A DNA stretch of 64,000 nt, taken from NCBI RefSeq assembly GCF_900119165.1, contig NZ_FPJG01000006.1:2790001-2854000 (forward strand). The letters are read 5' to 3'. Made by a program: the position numbers and the translations under genes. This document shows, one piece after another, positions 54,899 to 62,610 of the stretch. Below the pieces are notes generated by a model. That model was not told the origin of the DNA. It did not search any database and saw only the letters and a program-made list of their open reading frames with translations. This DNA comes from Amycolatopsis australiensis (lineage in GTDB: Bacteria > Actinomycetota > Actinomycetes > Mycobacteriales > Pseudonocardiaceae). Within the stretch, counting starts at the first letter, position 1; each line of letters begins with the position of its first letter.

Positions 54899-56260
54899 GT
54901 GGACGACCTGCGTGACCTCCTCACCCGCGCCGCCGAGCTGGCCGCCGCCCACCGGGCGGGACTGGCGGACCGGCCGGTGGCCCGGCCCGCCGATCCCGCC
55001 GTCCTGCGCGCGGCCTTCGGCGGCCCGCTCCCCGCCGGCCCCGCGGATCCGGCGAGCGTGCTCGAAGAACTCGCCCGCGCCGCCGAACCCGGCCTGGTCG
55101 CCACGGCGGGCCCGCGGTTCTTCGGCTTCGTCATCGGCGGGGCGCTCCCCGCCGCCACCGCCGCCGACGTCCTCGCGGCCGGCTGGGACCAGAACGGCTT
55201 CAACGCGGTCCTTTCCCCGGCCGCGGCCGCCGCCGAAGAGGTCGCCGGCGCGTGGCTGAAGGAGCTGCTCGGCCTGCCCGCGACCGCGTCCGCCGGTTTC
55301 GTCACCGGCGGGCAGGCGGCGAACACCGTCGGGCTGGCCGCCGCGCGCCACCACGTCCTCGCCGAAGCGGGCTGGGACGTCGAACGCGACGGGCTCGCCG
55401 GCGCCCCGCGCGTCCGCGTCGTCGCGAGCGAAGAGCGGCACGCCACCATCGACCGCGCCCTGCGGCTGCTCGGTTTCGGCACGCGGGCCGTCGAGCCGGT
55501 GCGGGCACGCCCCGACGGCGCCATCGACGTGCAAGACCTCGAGCGGGCGCTGGGTGACCGGCCGCAGATCGTCTGCCTCCAGGCGGGCAACGTCAACACC
55601 GGCGCCTGCGACGACCTCAGGACCGCCTGCGAGCTCGCGCACCGGCACGGCGCGTGGGTCCACGTCGACGGCGCCTTCGGCCTCTGGGCCGCCGCCAACC
55701 CGGGGACGGCGGCGCTGCTCGACGGCGCCGAGCTGGCCGACTCGTGGGCGTGCGACGGCCACAAGTGGCTCAACGTCCCCTACGACTCGGGTTTCGCCTT
55801 CTGCGCGCACCCGGAGGTCCACGCCGAGGCGATCGCCTACCGCGCGGCCTACCTGACCGGCGCCGGCGAGGTGTCCGGCATGGGGGACCTGACGCTGGAG
55901 TCGTCGCGCCGCGCCCGCGGGTTCGCGGTCTGGGCGGCGCTGCGCGAGCTGGGCCGCGACGGTGTCGCCGAGCTCGTCGACCGCTGCTGCCGCCTGGCGC
56001 GCCGGTTCGCCGCCGCCCTCGCCGCCGGCGGCGCCGAGATCGCCAACGACGTCGTCCTCAACCAGGTGCTGGCCTCCTTCGGCGACGACGCCCGCACCGA
56101 CGCGCTCGTCCGGGCGATCCAGCTCGACGGGACGTGCTGGCTGGGCGGCACGACCTGGCGCGGCCGCCGCTACCTGCGGATCTCGGTGTCGAACTGGTTG
56201 ACGACCGAGGCCGACGTCGACCGCTCGGCGGCGGCGATCCTCCGGCTGGCCGGCCGGTAG
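54899..56260 (+). CDS. Group II PLP-dependent decarboxylase
   Basis: A 453-residue fold-type I enzyme of the aromatic-L-amino-acid/glutamate decarboxylase family. The Schiff-base Lys289 is in DGHKWLNVPYDSG, preceded by HVDGAFGLW with the pyridine-binding Asp257. The N-terminal GFVTGGQAANTVGLAAARHH and ERHATIDRALRLLG are typical. It would decarboxylate an amino acid, but related proteins are sometimes aldehyde synthases; the substrate is not clear. GTG start at 54899; no operon partners. Confidence 0.87.
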   Translation: MDDLRDLLTRAAELAAAHRAGLADRPVARPADPAVLRAAFGGPLPAGPADPASVLEELARAAEPGLVATAGPRFFGFVIGGALPAATAADVLAAGWDQNGFNAVLSPAAAAAEEVAGAWLKELLGLPATASAGFVTGGQAANTVGLAAARHHVLAEAGWDVERDGLAGAPRVRVVASEERHATIDRALRLLGFGTRAVEPVRARPDGAIDVQDLERALGDRPQIVCLQAGNVNTGACDDLRTACELAHRHGAWVHVDGAFGLWAAANPGTAALLDGAELADSWACDGHKWLNVPYDSGFAFCAHPEVHAEAIAYRAAYLTGAGEVSGMGDLTLESSRRARGFAVWAALRELGRDGVAELVDRCCRLARRFAAALAAGGAEIANDVVLNQVLASFGDDARTDALVRAIQLDGTCWLGGTTWRGRRYLRISVSNWLTTEADVDRSAAAILRLAGR

Positions 56261-56308
56261 CCGTCCGCGGTGAATCCGCACCCGGCCGCGGAGCCATCGT
56301 GAAATCCC

Positions 56309-56352
56309 TTGACCGCACCGATTCGGTCTGGTCCGCAATGGTCTGGACCTGT
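56309..56352 (+). promoter_or_regulatory. Chitinase promoter with two DasR-like repeats
   Basis: TTGACC (56309-56314) is a likely -35. Two related repeats follow: CGGTCTGGTCCG (56324-56335) and TGGTCTGGACCT (56339-56350). The second, AATGGTCTGGACCTGT, fits the DasR-responsive element known from Streptomyces chitin genes (ACTGGTCTAGACCAGT-like). This suggests induction by N-acetylglucosamine phosphate; it lies 45-90 bp before the chitinase start. Confidence 0.7.
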
Positions 56353-56396
56353 TAGCCTCAGCACGACCGCCCAGCCGGTTCCGGAAGGAAAATCCC

Positions 56397-57599
<1,203 letters not shown>

Positions 57600-57606
57600 A
57601 AGCTGG

Positions 57607-57637
57607 AGGGCCCGGGCGCGATCGCGTCCGGGCCCTT
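57607..57637. terminator. Terminator between chitinase and MerR genes
   Basis: GGGCCCGGGCGCG (57608-57620) pairs with CGCGTCCGGGCCC (57623-57635), 12 of 13 plus one G-T, with almost no loop. It sits between the convergent chitinase and MerR stops and should end both. Confidence 0.8.
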
Positions 57638-57644
57638 CGTCCAC

Positions 57645-58058
57645 TCAGGACAGCTCGGGGATGTTCGCGGCGGGGATTCGCGACGTGCCCGAGGCGCGGT
57701 TGTACTCGAGCACCGCGTCCAGGTACTCCGAAATCGCGTCCCGGTTGCGCAGCAGGCATTCCGCCCGCCGGGCCATGCGGTCGCGCTGCTCCTCCAGGGT
57801 CGCGATCATCTCCGGTGTCGCGTCCGGGAAGTAGATCGTGCGGGGCTTGTCGAGGCAGGGCAGGATCTGTTTGATGATGCGGGTGGGCAGCCCGGCGTCG
57901 AGCAGCCCGCGGACCTGCAGCACCCGGTCGACCGTCGCCTCGTCGTAGTCGCGGTAGCCGTTCGGCCCGCGGGAAGCGACGATCAGGCCCTGTTCCTCGT
58001 AGTAGCGGAGCAGCCGGCGGGACGTGCCGGTGCGCTCCGCGAGCTCGCCGATCCGCAT
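57645..58058 (-). CDS. MerR family regulator
   Basis: A 137-residue regulator: MRIGELAERTGTSRRLLRYY with EEQGLIVASRGPNGYRDYDE is the MerR winged helix, followed by a long dimerisation helix (about 75-115) and a short tail. There are no metal-binding cysteines beyond one in the coil, so an organic effector is likely. Divergent from an MFS gene 54 bp away, with a perfect palindrome in between; it probably activates that transporter. Confidence 0.87.
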   Translation of the reverse strand: MRIGELAERTGTSRRLLRYYEEQGLIVASRGPNGYRDYDEATVDRVLQVRGLLDAGLPTRIIKQILPCLDKPRTIYFPDATPEMIATLEEQRDRMARRAECLLRNRDAISEYLDAVLEYNRASGTSRIPAANIPELS

Positions 58059-58080
58059 GTGTGCCACCTCACGTAGACCT

Positions 58081-58094
58081 TCACATAGATGTGA
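58081..58094. promoter_or_regulatory. Palindrome between MerR and MFS genes
   Basis: TCACATAGATGTGA is a perfect palindrome 22 bp from the MerR start and 18 bp from the MFS start. Likely MerR operator, placed within the core promoter of the divergent pair. Confidence 0.65.
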
Positions 58095-58112
58095 TGGTTT
58101 GAGCATAGCGGC

Positions 58113-59264
58113 ATGACGAGCACAGAAGTCCTGCCCCGCACCGCTTTGCTGTCCCTCACCACCGCCGCGTTCGTCACGGTGCTCACCGAGGCGCTGCCCG
58201 CCGGCGTGCTGCCCGGCATGAGCGCCGGCCTCGGGGTCGGTGAGTCCGCCGCCGGACAGGCCGTGACGGTCTACGCCCTCGGCACCGCCCTCACCGCGAT
58301 TCCCCTCGCCGCGGCCACGGCCACCTGGAGCCGCAAGCGTTTGCTGCTGGCCGGCGTCGCCGGGTTCGCCGTCGCCAACACCGTGACGGCGCTGTCGGCG
58401 GACTACGTCTTGACCATGGCCGCCCGGTTCGTCGCCGGGGTCGCCGCCGGGGTCGTCTGGGCGCTGCTGGCCGGGTACGCGCGGCGGCTGGCCCCGGCGC
58501 ACCTGCAGGGCAAGGCGATCGCGATCGTCATGACGGGCATCCCGCTGGCGCTCTCGCTGGGCATCCCGGCCGGCACGTTCCTCGGCGGGCTGCTCGGCTG
58601 GCGCTCGGCGTTCGGCGTCATGTCGGCGATCGCGGTGGTCCTGCTGGCGTGGATCACCACGGCCGTGCCCGACCAGCCCGGCCAGGCCCGCGGCCGCGTC
58701 CCGGTGCTGCGGACGCTCGCGGTGCCGGGCGTGGTGCCCGTGCTGGTCGTGACGCTCGTGTTCGTGCTGGCCCACACCGTCCTGTACACCTACGTCGCCA
58801 CCTTCCTGGCCCACGCCGGGATGGGGGACGCGGTGGACGTCGTCCTGCTGGTGTTCGGCGTCGCGTCGATGGCCGGGATCTGGGTCGTGGGCGCCTGGAT
58901 CGACCGCGCGCTGCGCCCGCTGATGATCCTCAGCACGATCCTGGTCGCGGTGGCCGCGGCGCTGCTGGCGGCGTTCTCCGGCAGCCACGTTCTGGTGTAC
59001 GCCGCGGTGACGCTGTGGGGTCTCGGCTGGGGCGGCGTCCCGACGCTGCTGCAGACGGCGGCCGGCAACGCGGGCGGCGAAGCCGCGGACAACGCGCAGG
59101 CGATGCTGGTCACGCTGTGGAACGCGGCGATGGCGGCGGGCGGCGTCGCCGGCGGCGTCCTGCTGGACGCGGCCGGGCCGATGTCGTTCCCGTGGACGCT
59201 GCTCCTGCTCCTGCTGCCGGTCCTCGCGGTGGTCGCCGGCGCCCGGCGGCACGGCTTCCGCTGA
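58113..59264 (+). CDS. MFS transporter (AraJ/chloramphenicol-exporter type)
   Basis: A 383-residue transporter with 12 membrane helices of the DHA1 family. FVTVLTEALPAGVLPGMSAG in helix 1 and the following ESAAGQAVTVYALGTALTAI are typical of AraJ/YdhP-like exporters; LGIPAGTFLGGLLGWRSAFG is the motif C region. It probably exports a drug or sugar. Divergent from the MerR regulator. Confidence 0.88.
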   Translation: MTSTEVLPRTALLSLTTAAFVTVLTEALPAGVLPGMSAGLGVGESAAGQAVTVYALGTALTAIPLAAATATWSRKRLLLAGVAGFAVANTVTALSADYVLTMAARFVAGVAAGVVWALLAGYARRLAPAHLQGKAIAIVMTGIPLALSLGIPAGTFLGGLLGWRSAFGVMSAIAVVLLAWITTAVPDQPGQARGRVPVLRTLAVPGVVPVLVVTLVFVLAHTVLYTYVATFLAHAGMGDAVDVVLLVFGVASMAGIWVVGAWIDRALRPLMILSTILVAVAAALLAAFSGSHVLVYAAVTLWGLGWGGVPTLLQTAAGNAGGEAADNAQAMLVTLWNAAMAAGGVAGGVLLDAAGPMSFPWTLLLLLLPVLAVVAGARRHGFR

Positions 59265-59267
59265 GCG

Positions 59268-59393
59268 TCAGTCGTCGTCTTCGGACGGGCGGGACCGGAC
59301 CCAGTGCAGGGTGTCGGCCTCGGGCCACCACCCGGCGGGCTCGGGCCGCGGACGCGAGCCATCCTCGGCCCACCAGCGCTGCTCGTCGCCCAT
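59268..59393 (-). CDS. Small tryptophan-rich acidic protein (41 residues)
   Basis: A 41-codon frame, ATG at 59393 to TGA at 59268: MGDEQRWWAEDGSRPRPEPA followed by GWWPEADTLHWVRSRPSEDD and a final D. Five Trp residues and an acidic tail, no hydrophobic helix. It sits 3 bp from the MFS stop on the other strand. Codon use is actinobacterial, which supports expression; the function is unknown. The upstream bases are CGCCGGT, with no strong ribosome-binding site. Confidence 0.5.
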   Translation of the reverse strand: MGDEQRWWAEDGSRPRPEPAGWWPEADTLHWVRSRPSEDDD

Positions 59394-59568
59394 ACCGGCG
59401 ACGCTAAGCGGGGAACGGGCGGCGGCACACCGGTCGAGGGCGGCCAACGTCCGGTTCCGGCCGGTTCGCGGCCGGCCGGAACCGGACAGTGGCCGAACCC
59501 GCCCCTCCCCGTCGCGGGTGGGCGGGCCTTAGATTGAGTCGGGAGATCACTTCGCGGGGAGGACGAAC

Positions 59569-59727
59569 ATGATCAGGCGAGTACGAGCGGCCTGGGTGGC
59601 GATCATCACGGCGGCGGCAGTCGCGACGCTGGCAGCCCCGGCGGCGCAGGCCGCGGACGTGGGCAAGCCGAAGACGGATTGCGTGTGGATCTGGACGGTC
59701 GAGGGGCCGGCCTGCCATTGGCAGTAG
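59569..59727 (+). CDS. Small secreted peptide (52 residues)
   Basis: A 52-codon frame with GGGGAGGA just upstream of its ATG. MIRRVRAAWVAIITAAAVAT LAAPAAQA is a clear signal peptide with an AQA cleavage site; the mature part is only 24 residues, ADVGKPKTDCVWIWTVEGPA followed by CHWQ, with two Cys that may form a disulfide. No family is recognised. It converges on a LuxR regulator gene 206 bp further on. Possibly a signalling or antimicrobial peptide, but this is a guess from size and export. Confidence 0.6.
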   Translation: MIRRVRAAWVAIITAAAVATLAAPAAQAADVGKPKTDCVWIWTVEGPACHWQ

Positions 59728-59806
59728 GGCCGCGGGCGGAAGCGGGTCGGTGGGGCGCCAGCGGCCCCGCCGACGCGGCGCGGCCGGCGCGCGTGAGCCG
59801 ATCGGC

Positions 59807-59901
59807 GGCCGTGGAGGCGCGCAGCCGGACCACGGCAGCGGCGGCCCGCGGGTGGTCGAGAGCCTGCGCGGCTGGGGGCCGTGGAGGCGCGCAGCCGGAC
59901 C
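59807..59901. repeat. 25-bp direct repeat, 70 bp apart
   Basis: The 25-bp sequence starting GGCCGTGGAGGCGCGCAGCC is found at 59807-59831 and again at 59877-59901. It lies in the 206-bp gap between the small secreted peptide and the LuxR gene. Nothing else is recognised in this gap; the repeat suggests a 70-bp duplication that has decayed. Confidence 0.65.
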
Positions 59902-59933
59902 CGAGGCCGTGGAACCGGCCACCGCCGCCGGGA

Positions 59934-60890
59934 TCAGCCCAGCCAGCCCAGCCTCGTGGCCGCGAACACCGCCGCCACCCGGTTGTCCGCCTGCAGCGCC
60001 TCCAGCAGCCCCTGTACGTGCCGGCGGACCGTTCGCTCGCTCACGTCCAGGTGGCGGGCGATCGCGCCGTCCGTCATGCCCGTTGCCAGCAGGTCCAGCA
60101 CCTTCGCCTGGGTCGGTGTCAGGCCGTGGCGGGGCTCGGCTGCCGGGCCGTGCACCTGCACCGCCTGGCTCCACACCAGCTCGAACAGCATCCGCAGCGC
60201 CGCCACGATCGTCGGGCTGCGGATGAACAGCGCGCCCTCCATGCCGCTCGGGTCCAGGGGGACCAGCGCCGAATGGCGGTCGGCGATCACCATCTTCATC
60301 GGCAGCTCCGGGGCCACCCGCATGGTCCAGCCCGCCGCCACGCTCGCGTCCACGACCTCCTTCGCACCCTCGAACTCCAGTGCCGCGCGCTCGTACACGT
60401 TCCGCAGGCTCACCCCGCGCTCGGTCACCGCGTCCGGGAGCCGCATCACCGTGCCCGCGTCCGGCTTGCGCTTGAAGTGGCGCGTGGTGAACGTCAGGAA
60501 CTCCTCGCGCGCCGACAGGCACAGCTCCAGCGACAGCGAGCCGATGCGCCGCGGGTCGGTCAGCACCTCGACGGCCGTGTCGCCGCCCGAACCGTTCGCC
60601 GCGCGGTACACCGCCTGCAGCATGTCCAGCTGCTGGCGCGCCGCGACGATCTGCCGCTGCTGCTCCAGCAGCCGCTGCTGCGCGCCGAGGATGGCGTGGT
60701 CGACCGCGCGCACCGGCTCCATCGGTGCGATCACCGGGTCGTCGCGGTAGTCGCGGCGCACGAACCCGCGTTCGAACAGCTCCCGCATCTCCGGGCTCTC
60801 GGCCCGCGGGTCGTCCAGCGGTACCGGCCCGGTGCGCACCATCGCGTCGTACAGCGCGCCCGCGCCGGGCGTCAGCAGCCCTTCCAGCAT
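59934..60890 (-). CDS. LuxR-type transcriptional regulator
   Basis: A 318-residue regulator. The C-terminal LuxR HTH spans about 250-310: LTPTQAKVLDLLATGMTDGA, IARHLDVSERTVRRHVQGLL. The N-terminal part starts like a TrmB-type helix-turn-helix (LFERGFVRRDYRDDPVIAPM), followed by a long helix and a PLD-like sensor half (about 105-235). This architecture is common in Streptomyces and Amycolatopsis and usually controls nearby or specialised metabolism genes. The closest gene is the small secreted peptide. Confidence 0.85.
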   Translation of the reverse strand: MLEGLLTPGAGALYDAMVRTGPVPLDDPRAESPEMRELFERGFVRRDYRDDPVIAPMEPVRAVDHAILGAQQRLLEQQRQIVAARQQLDMLQAVYRAANGSGGDTAVEVLTDPRRIGSLSLELCLSAREEFLTFTTRHFKRKPDAGTVMRLPDAVTERGVSLRNVYERAALEFEGAKEVVDASVAAGWTMRVAPELPMKMVIADRHSALVPLDPSGMEGALFIRSPTIVAALRMLFELVWSQAVQVHGPAAEPRHGLTPTQAKVLDLLATGMTDGAIARHLDVSERTVRRHVQGLLEALQADNRVAAVFAATRLGWLG

Positions 60891-60996
60891 CCGTGTCCCT
60901 TTCCGGCAGCGCGGAGCGACCCGGCCGGATCCGGACACGACCGCTCTGCCGCCTACCCCACGCCCCGGCCCCGGGAAAGGATTAGGCCGATCGCGA

Positions 60997-61219
60997 AATC
61001 GGGGCCGGACTCGTCGTGGGGGCGGGTCCGGCCGCCTACCAGCGCCGCGACGGGTCAGGTGGACGGCCGTTTCCTCTGCGGGGCCGAACTCGTGGTGGGG
61101 GCGGTCCGGCCGTCTAGCCAGTGCCGTGACGGGTCGCTCAGGCGGACGGCCGCTGGCGGAATCGGGGCCGGACTCGTCGTGGGGGCGGGTCCGGCCGCCT
61201 ACCAGCGCCGCGACGGGTC
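60997..61219. repeat. Three tandem copies of the DUF5709 3' end
   Basis: A 60-bp segment is present identically at 60997-61056 and 61160-61219, with a diverged copy at 61080-61135; the period is about 81 bp. The rightmost copy contains the DUF5709 stop codon (61199-61201) and the codons for DPSRRW. The other two copies are silent duplicates of the gene's end and downstream flank. The 308-bp gap between the LuxR and DUF5709 genes holds only these copies. Confidence 0.85.
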
Positions 61220-61621
61220 GATCACGTGGACGGCCGCTTCCTCCGCCGAGGCCGCGCCGCCGTCGATGCCCGCGTCGGATGCGTACAGCTCCTCGTCGGT
61301 GTCCTCGCCGAAGCCCTCGTCCGACGCCACCAGACGGCCCGCGCGGACGTCGCCGACCTCGTCGTCGATCAGCTCGCCGTCGGTGTCCTCGCTGTCGCCG
61401 AGGCCGTCGCCCTCGGTGTCGGCCAGGTCCGGGACCTCGCGCGCGAGCCGGCGTTCCCAGCTCTCGCCCTCCGCGGCTTCGCGTGCGGTCGTGCCCCATT
61501 CTTCCGTTTCCCGCGGGCGTTCCGGCGGTGAATAGCCCTCCGCCAGCTCGTCGCGGTCGTCCAAAGTGTCCTCGGGGTCGAGGATCCCTTCGTCGGCGTG
61601 GTCTTCGATGTCGTCGTCCAT
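61199..61621 (-). CDS. DUF5709 acidic protein
   Basis: A 140-residue very acidic protein with no signal peptide. DPEDTLDDRDELAEGYSPPE and TTAREAAEGESWERRLAREV are typical of DUF5709, a family known only in actinobacteria and of unknown function; the end AAVHVIDPSRRW is also conserved. About one quarter of the residues are Asp or Glu, suggesting a largely unfolded protein. Its 3' end is duplicated downstream. Confidence 0.82.
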   Translation of the reverse strand: MDDDIEDHADEGILDPEDTLDDRDELAEGYSPPERPRETEEWGTTAREAAEGESWERRLAREVPDLADTEGDGLGDSEDTDGELIDDEVGDVRAGRLVASDEGFGEDTDEELYASDAGIDGGAASAEEAAVHVIDPSRRW

Positions 61622-61717
61622 GCGCCCATCCTCGCGCAGGCTCCTTGGCCACGCGCCGCCCGGGTGATATCACGTGCAGGCCGCCGCACGGGCGGTGTTC
61701 CGGTGAAAGGTGATCCC

Positions 61718-62548
61718 ATGCCGATGAGACGCAGGGTGCTGGCCGCAGGGCTGGCCGGGGTGTTCGGCGCCGCCCTGTCCGGGCGGACCGCGCAGGCCGC
61801 GCAACCCGCGGCGCCGCCGGTGCGGCTCGACCAGCTGAACCTGGTCAACCTCTCCCACGTCAACGACCCCGCCACGACGAACGTCTTCCCCGGCGACCCG
61901 GCGTTCACGCTGGAGACGATCGCCACCATCCCGAAGGACGGCTACTACCTGCAGTTCGTCCGCGAAGGCGAGCACACGGGCACGCACTGGGGCGCACCCG
62001 GGCACTTCAACGCCGGCCAGCCGCTCGCCGACGACATGGACCCGGAGGACCTCTTCCGGCCCGCGGTCAAGATCGACGTCCGGGCGAAGGCCGCGGCCGA
62101 CCCCGACTACGGCGTGACCATCGACGACCTCAAGGCGTGGGAACGACGGCACGGAAGAATCCCGGACGAGTCCGTGGTCGTGCTCTGGACGGGCTGGGAC
62201 GCCAAGTGGGGCACGCCGGCCTACCCGAACACCGGCGCCGACGGCGTGCTGCACCAGCCGGGCTTCTCGATCCCCGCGGTGCGGTGGCTGATCGACACGG
62301 GACGCCTGGGCCGCCGCGGCGGCACGGGCACCGACACGTTCAGCCCCGACGTCGGCACCGACGAGACGTACACCGTGTCGAAGCTGGTGTACCAGCGCCA
62401 CCGGATCAGCCTGGAGATCCTGGCGAACCTGAAGGCGCTGCCGACGACCGGCGCATGGGTCCTCGCCGGCGGCCCGATCAACCGCCGGGGAGCAGGCTCG
62501 ACCGCGACGATCTTCGGCGTGCTGCCGCCCGGGGTGACGGCGGACTGA
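61718..62548 (+). CDS. Exported cyclase-family protein (kynurenine formamidase-like)
   Basis: A 276-residue protein with a twin-arginine-type signal (MPMRRRVLAAGLAGVFGAAL, AQAA cleavage). The mature part is the cyclase/KynB fold: NLSHVNDPATTNVFPGDPAF and the metal motif HTGTHWGAPGHF (His86, His90, His96). The family motif is HxGTHxD; here Gly92 stands where the metal-binding Asp is usual. The family hydrolyses amides or esters; this one acts outside the membrane on an unknown substrate. It ends just before hairpin copy C. Confidence 0.8.
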   Translation: MPMRRRVLAAGLAGVFGAALSGRTAQAAQPAAPPVRLDQLNLVNLSHVNDPATTNVFPGDPAFTLETIATIPKDGYYLQFVREGEHTGTHWGAPGHFNAGQPLADDMDPEDLFRPAVKIDVRAKAAADPDYGVTIDDLKAWERRHGRIPDESVVVLWTGWDAKWGTPAYPNTGADGVLHQPGFSIPAVRWLIDTGRLGRRGGTGTDTFSPDVGTDETYTVSKLVYQRHRISLEILANLKALPTTGAWVLAGGPINRRGAGSTATIFGVLPPGVTAD

Positions 62549-62554
62549 GCCGGT

Positions 62555-62596
62555 CGTGAGTGAGAAACAGGGCCAGAACACTGTTTCTCACTCACG
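62555..62596. repeat. Dispersed hairpin element, copy C
   Basis: CGTGAGTGAGAAACAG (62555-62570) and CTGTTTCTCACTCACG (62581-62596) pair perfectly (16 bp) over the 10-base loop GGCCAGAACA. It lies between the convergent cyclase-family and GGDEF-EAL genes, outside both coding regions, and is the least diverged copy in the window. Confidence 0.88.
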
Positions 62597-62610
62597 GCCA
62601 CCCGGGCGTG

